Source: Gammaproteobacteria bacterium (GTDB taxonomy: Bacteria; Pseudomonadota; Gammaproteobacteria; UWMA-0217). Taken from it: DNA of 9,838 nucleotides. The stretch is taken from assembly GCA_027031685.1 (NCBI GenBank), contig JALVPS010000419.1:1-9838 (forward strand). The letters run 5' to 3'. Positions 7,253 to 9,838 of this stretch are shown here, piece by piece. The notes beneath the pieces were generated by a model. The model was not told where the DNA came from, did no database searches, and saw only the letters and a list, made by a program, of their open reading frames with translations. A program made the translations under genes and the position numbers. Within the stretch, counting starts at the first letter, position 1. Each line of letters starts with the position of its first letter.

Positions 7253-7268
7253 TGTGCGTCATTTCACA
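7253..7268. promoter_or_regulatory. CRP/Vfr-like binding palindrome
   Basis: TGTGC-GTCATT-TCACA matches the CRP consensus TGTGA-N6-TCACA at nine of ten positions, and the flanking T and A extend the symmetry to TTGTG/CACAA. Its centre is 7260.5, overlapping the aminotransferase stop codon and 126 bp upstream of the c-di-GMP gene start. Relative to the candidate -10 at 7231-7226 the centre falls at -41.5, the class II CRP activator position. The spacing does not fit FNR. Confidence 0.45.
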
Positions 7269-8452
7269 AGCCGGACGAAGCGTGCCATGCGCGCCACCCC
7301 CTCGCGCAGCCGCGCCAGAGAGGTGGTGTAGGCGAAGCGCACGTGCCGCCGGGCGGCGTGCCCGCCGAAGTCCAGCCCGGGGGTGACGGCCACGCCCGCC
7401 TCGTGCAGCAGACGCCGGCACAGCTCGGCACTGTCGTCGGCCAGGCGGCTGCTGTCGGCGTACACATAGAACGCGCCCTGCGGCACCAGCGGGATGCCGA
7501 AGCCCAGCCCGCGCAGGGCCTCCAGCAGGTAGTCGCGACGCTCGCGGAAGGCATCGCGGCGCGCCTCCAGCTCAGGGCGAGTGGCCTCGTCCAGGGCGGC
7601 CAGGGCGGCCCACTGGGCCAGGGTGGGCGCGGCCAGGTAGAGGTTCTGGGCCAGCCGGTCCAGCACGTCGATGGCGGCGGCCGGCGCCACCAGCCAACCC
7701 ACCCGCCAGCCGGTCATGCCGAAGTACTTGGAGAAGCTGTTGAGCACGTACAGGTCGTCACCCAGCGCCAGGGCGGTGGCCGGAGGGGCGTCGTACACCA
7801 GCCCCTGGTAGATCTCGTCCACCACCAGCACCCCGCCCCGCTCGCGCACTGCGGCGTGCAGGGCGGCCAGCTCCTCGAGGGACAGCACGCTGCCGGTGGG
7901 GTTGGACGGGGTGGTGACCAGCACCACGTGGCGGCGGCCGGGCTGCCAGTGCCGCACCAGCAACGCCGGGGTGAGCTGGAAGTGGGTGTCCGGCCCCACC
8001 GGAATGGCCACCGGCTCGCTGTCGAACAAGCGCGCGACGTTGCGGTTGCAGGGATAGCCAGGATCGGCCAGCAGCACGCGCGTGTGACGGTCCACCAGGG
8101 CGCCGAACAGCAGCTGCAGGGCGCCGGATGCGCCAGGGGTGACCACGATGCGCTCGACAGGCACGGCCACGTCGAAGCGCTCGCGATAGTGGGCGGCGAT
8201 GGCCTCGCGCAGCGCCGGCAGGCCGAGGGCGGGGGTGTAGTGGCCGGAGCGGGCGTCCAGCGCGCGGTGGGCGGCGGCGCGCACCGTGTCCGGCGTCTCG
8301 AAGTCCGGCTCGCCCACCTCCATGTGCACGATGTCACGCCCGGCGGCCTCCAGGGCACGCGCCTCGGCCAGCAGGCGCATGACGTGGAAGGGCGGGATGC
8401 GGGCGCTGCGCGCGGCAAAGGGTTCCATGGCGACAAGCTGGCGGAAGGTCAT
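7259..8452 (-). CDS. Pyridoxal-phosphate-dependent aminotransferase, class I/II (aspartate aminotransferase superfamily, fold type I)
   Basis: Cytoplasmic PLP enzyme that transfers an amino group between an amino acid and a 2-oxo acid; the substrate cannot be read from the sequence. It has 397 residues, usual for the family. Visible: IPPFHVMRLLAEARALE followed by HMEVGEPDFETP near the N-terminus; TTPSNPTGSVLS (cofactor-binding Asn-Pro segment); VDEIYQGLVYD (Asp and Tyr contacting PLP); SFSKYFGMTGWRVG with the Schiff-base Lys242; and a C-terminal VRFAY carrying the substrate-carboxylate Arg. ATG 8452 is chosen because it gives the usual N-terminus. ATG 8428 is an alternative that drops eight residues, and neither has a convincing ribosome binding site. 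The frame stays open upstream to 8659 but that stretch overlaps a terminator and the end of erpA, so it is not coding. The gene lies downstream of the erpA terminator, so it probably has its own promoter, which I could not identify. Confidence 0.93.
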   Translation of the reverse strand: MTFRQLVAMEPFAARSARIPPFHVMRLLAEARALEAAGRDIVHMEVGEPDFETPDTVRAAAHRALDARSGHYTPALGLPALREAIAAHYRERFDVAVPVERIVVTPGASGALQLLFGALVDRHTRVLLADPGYPCNRNVARLFDSEPVAIPVGPDTHFQLTPALLVRHWQPGRRHVVLVTTPSNPTGSVLSLEELAALHAAVRERGGVLVVDEIYQGLVYDAPPATALALGDDLYVLNSFSKYFGMTGWRVGWLVAPAAAIDVLDRLAQNLYLAAPTLAQWAALAALDEATRPELEARRDAFRERRDYLLEALRGLGFGIPLVPQGAFYVYADSSRLADDSAELCRRLLHEAGVAVTPGLDFGGHAARRHVRFAYTTSLARLREGVARMARFVRLVK

Positions 8453-8498
8453 GGCTGGCGGGATGGCCGCCAAGCCCCGGAGCGGACATGAAACGCTG

Positions 8499-8531
8499 AA
8501 AGGCCGTCCCGGAGCGGGCTCCGGGACGGCC
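8499..8531 (-). terminator. Rho-independent terminator after erpA
   Basis: Arms 8502-8515 and 8518-8531 are perfectly complementary. In RNA this gives a GC-rich stem of about 13 bp closed by a CGGG-type tetraloop. On the minus strand the stem is followed by TTT then CAG, a short U-tract. Twenty-four bases separate it from the erpA stop, and the aminotransferase starts about 46 bases further on. It closes the DUF6776-bactofilin-erpA run. On the plus strand no T-run follows, so it acts mainly in the erpA direction. Confidence 0.8.
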
Positions 8532-8555
8532 GGCAAAGGGTATGGGCGGGAGGGC

Positions 8556-8921
8556 TCAGGCCGAGAAGGAGGAACCGCAGCCGCAGGTGGTGGTGGCGTT
8601 CGGGTTGCGAATGACGAACTGGGCGCCTTCCAGGCCCTCCGTATAGTCGATTTCGGCACCCACCAGGTACTGGAAACTCATGGGATCCACCAGCAGCGTG
8701 ACGCCGCCCTTCTCCACCACGGTGTCGCCCTCGTTGATCTGCTCGTCGAAGGTGAAGCCGTACTGGAAGCCGGAGCAGCCACCGCCGGTGACGAACACGC
8801 GCAGCTTCAGATTGCCGTTGTCCTCCTCGTCGATCAGCTGCTTGACCTTGGCGGCCGCGGCGTCGGTGAAGATGATCGGATCCTCGCTTGCCTCGGGGGC
8901 ATTGATCTCGGTTGCGCTCAT
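8556..8921 (-). CDS. erpA: Iron-sulfur cluster insertion protein ErpA (A-type carrier)
   Basis: A-type Fe-S carrier that receives clusters from the assembly scaffold and delivers them to apo-proteins, including enzymes of isoprenoid synthesis and respiration in E. coli. The 121-residue protein carries the HesB/IscA fold: FTDAAAAKVKQLIDEE near 18-33; TGGGCSGFQYGFTFDE with ligand Cys49; DPMSFQYLVGAEIDY; and the C-terminal CGCGSSF with ligands Cys113 and Cys115. The GFQYGFTFDE wording and the length fit ErpA better than IscA or SufA. ATG 8921 has an AGAGG about 11 bases upstream, rather distant. It is third in the minus-strand run after bactofilin, 62 bases away, with a candidate promoter in that gap and a strong terminator behind it. 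Confidence 0.95.
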   Translation of the reverse strand: MSATEINAPEASEDPIIFTDAAAAKVKQLIDEEDNGNLKLRVFVTGGGCSGFQYGFTFDEQINEGDTVVEKGGVTLLVDPMSFQYLVGAEIDYTEGLEGAQFVIRNPNATTTCGCGSSFSA

Positions 8922-8957
8922 GAGGGTCGTTACCTCTGAAAACGTGAACTTGCCGCC

Positions 8958-8987
8958 AATCTAGCATTATCCCGGCAAAACGGTCAA
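8958..8987 (-). promoter_or_regulatory. Candidate internal promoter of erpA
   Basis: On the minus strand TTGACC (8987-8982, five of six to TTGACA) is followed after 18 bases by TAGATT (8963-8958, four of six to TATAAT). The -35 overlaps the bactofilin stop codon. This would let erpA be expressed independently of the upstream genes. No obvious IscR-type palindrome is present. The same gap holds a weak 6-bp inverted repeat, TTGCCG/CGGCAA, at 8950-8955 and 8973-8978. Confidence 0.4.
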
Positions 8988-9409
8988 GATTGGGCGTCGG
9001 CCTCCGGTTTCTCGCGTGTCTCCAGGTACTCCACCTGCCCACTTTCCTCCTTGTGGCGCACCAGGTTGCCGTTCACCTCGGAACCCACCGACATCTCGAT
9101 GAGCCGGTAGTAGACATTGCCGCGGATGCGGGCATGGGGCAGGAGTTCGGCGTGCCCGGCCGAGAATATGTCGCCTTCCACGGTGCCGTTGACGATCATG
9201 TTGGCCACATCCACGTCACCCTCGATCATGCCGTCCTCGTCCAGCACCAGCATGGCGTCCTCGTCCGTCTCGGCCTTGACGTTGCCGATGATGGTGCCCT
9301 CCACGTGCAAGGTGCCAGAGAAGCTGAGGTCGCCCTTGATGGTGGTGGTCTTGCCGATGATGGTGTCGACCCGCGTCGATTTCTGCCGTTTCTTGCTGCG
9401 CCCGAACAT
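8984..9409 (-). CDS. Bactofilin family protein (polymer-forming cytoskeletal)
   Basis: Small bacterial cytoskeletal protein that polymerises without nucleotide, usually at the membrane face, and often recruits cell-wall enzymes. It has 141 residues: a short basic tail (FGRSKKRQK), then a right-handed beta-helix of about 100 residues. The repeats are visible as TIIGKTTTIKGDLSFSGTL, HVEGTIIGNVKA, MIEGDVDVANMIVNGTVEGDI and ARIRGNVYYRLIEMSVGSEVNGNL, with regularly spaced Gly-Xaa-Val/Ile. The polar, charged C-terminal tail follows. AGGGGG lies 7 bases before ATG 9409 and sits within the last codons of the upstream gene, whose stop is only 3 bases away, so translation is probably coupled. The family is secure; its role in this cell is unknown. 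Confidence 0.93.
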   Translation of the reverse strand: MFGRSKKRQKSTRVDTIIGKTTTIKGDLSFSGTLHVEGTIIGNVKAETDEDAMLVLDEDGMIEGDVDVANMIVNGTVEGDIFSAGHAELLPHARIRGNVYYRLIEMSVGSEVNGNLVRHKEESGQVEYLETREKPEADAQS

Positions 9410-9412
9410 GGT

Positions 9413-9838
9413 TCATCCCCCTTTGTTGACGGTATGCCACGAAAAACTCTGCTGCACGGCCGCTCGCCTGCTTCCACGCGGCAGGACCTTGACCAGAATG
9501 TTTTCCGGTTCGAATCCGTCCGGCAGGACGAACTCGCCCCCCAGACGCTGAAAATACTGGAAGCGGTAGCGCGGTGGCTTGTGATCCGGCGCCAGCGCCG
9601 GCCAGTCCAGTATCTTGCGCTTGCCGCCGGCGCGCCCCTGCACGCGCAGCTCGACGTGCCCACGCAGCGCCCGCTTCTTGGGCGCCGTGCTGGTCAGCAC
9701 CAGCTGGTAGTGATAGCGGCCGGATCCGCCGGCGCGGGTCACTTCCAGTGAGCGTATCCCGATGCCGTCGCGACCACCCTGGCCGGTGTCCACCATGCTC
9801 TTGTAGAACGACAGCTCCTCACGCAGGGCGGCCAGCTC
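9413..9838 (-). CDS. DUF6776-family protein, C-terminal part (N-terminus beyond window edge)
   Basis: The frame is open from the right edge for 141 residues before its TGA. The visible start, ELAALREELSFYKSM, is the end of a coiled coil. It is followed by a compact beta-rich domain with ITSLEV-like (here IRSLEV), YHYQLVLTST, GHVELRVQG, YRFQYFQRLGGEFVLPDGFEPENILVKVLP and a short basic/aromatic tail. This pattern matches my recollection of the DUF6776 proteins found upstream of bactofilin in gammaproteobacteria, which usually have an N-terminal membrane segment and coiled coil (off-window here). An internal ATG at 9796 is not the true start because the coiled coil continues through it. The function is unknown; adjacency to bactofilin suggests a membrane partner, which is inference. 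Confidence 0.75.
   Translation of the reverse strand, partial: ELAALREELSFYKSMVDTGQGGRDGIGIRSLEVTRAGGSGRYHYQLVLTSTAPKKRALRGHVELRVQGRAGGKRKILDWPALAPDHKPPRYRFQYFQRLGGEFVLPDGFEPENILVKVLPRGSRRAAVQQSFSWHTVNKGG

Noticed and set aside
4924..7386. 820-codon plus-strand open frame opposite the c-di-GMP gene, longer than the gene itself.
   Set aside because: Same in-register antisense effect as over smc. The minus-strand frame carries complete REC, PAS, GGDEF and EAL motifs, whereas this one has no recognisable domain.
7061..8491. 476-codon plus-strand open frame opposite the aminotransferase.
   Set aside because: Antisense shadow; the minus strand encodes all PLP-enzyme motifs, including the catalytic lysine.
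8453..8659. N-terminal 69-residue extension of the aminotransferase.
   Set aside because: It would read through the erpA terminator hairpin and the end of erpA, is proline-rich, and lies ahead of the normal family N-terminus.

Overview
This looks like an ordinary core-chromosome segment of a GC-rich gammaproteobacterium. The evidence is a full-length-type SMC rather than MukB, the short single-domain form of QueF, and the gene order DUF6776 - bactofilin - erpA, which I recall from Pseudomonas and Chromatiales-like genomes. A lineage such as Chromatiales/Ectothiorhodospiraceae would fit, but this is inferred from gene content and base composition, not from a search. I see no mobile element, CRISPR array, tRNA, rRNA or prophage. 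Coding density is very high and no gene-free stretch reaches 300 bases.

Layout. (1) 1-2391, minus strand: the N-terminal two thirds of smc, running off the left edge. (2) A roughly 100-bp divergent gap holding the only clearly AT-rich patch of the window, with a perfect extended -10 promoter for queF. (3) 2493-4946, plus strand: a tight three-gene run of queF (queuosine pathway), a short FGGY carbohydrate kinase resembling D-ribulose kinases, and a CysZ/EI24-type sulfate permease. (4) 4939-7134, minus strand: a REC-PAS-GGDEF-EAL cyclic-di-GMP protein, convergent with cysZ; the two stop codons overlap inside an 8-bp palindrome. (5) A 124-bp gap with a near-consensus CRP-like palindrome, a weak -10 placed so that the palindrome is centred at -41.5, and a phased 9-bp direct repeat. 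(6) 7259-8452, minus: a fold-type I aminotransferase. (7) A strong hairpin terminator at 8499-8531. (8) 8556-9838, minus: erpA (Fe-S carrier), bactofilin, and the C-terminal end of a DUF6776 protein that enters from the right edge.

How the genes fit together. The left half brings together chromosome organisation (smc), tRNA modification (queF) and sulfate uptake (cysZ). In E. coli, which lacks smc, cysZ lies next to zipA, and zipA-ligA follow smc in many gammaproteobacteria, so the smc/cysZ proximity probably reflects an old gene neighbourhood. The right half is a small operon, DUF6776-bactofilin-erpA, with translational coupling between the first two genes and a terminator after erpA.

No previously undescribed multi-gene system is evident. 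The points most worth checking are the possible CRP control of the c-di-GMP gene, the identity of the FGGY kinase, and the overlapping stop codons. Two very long plus-strand open frames opposite smc and the c-di-GMP gene are antisense artefacts of codon usage.
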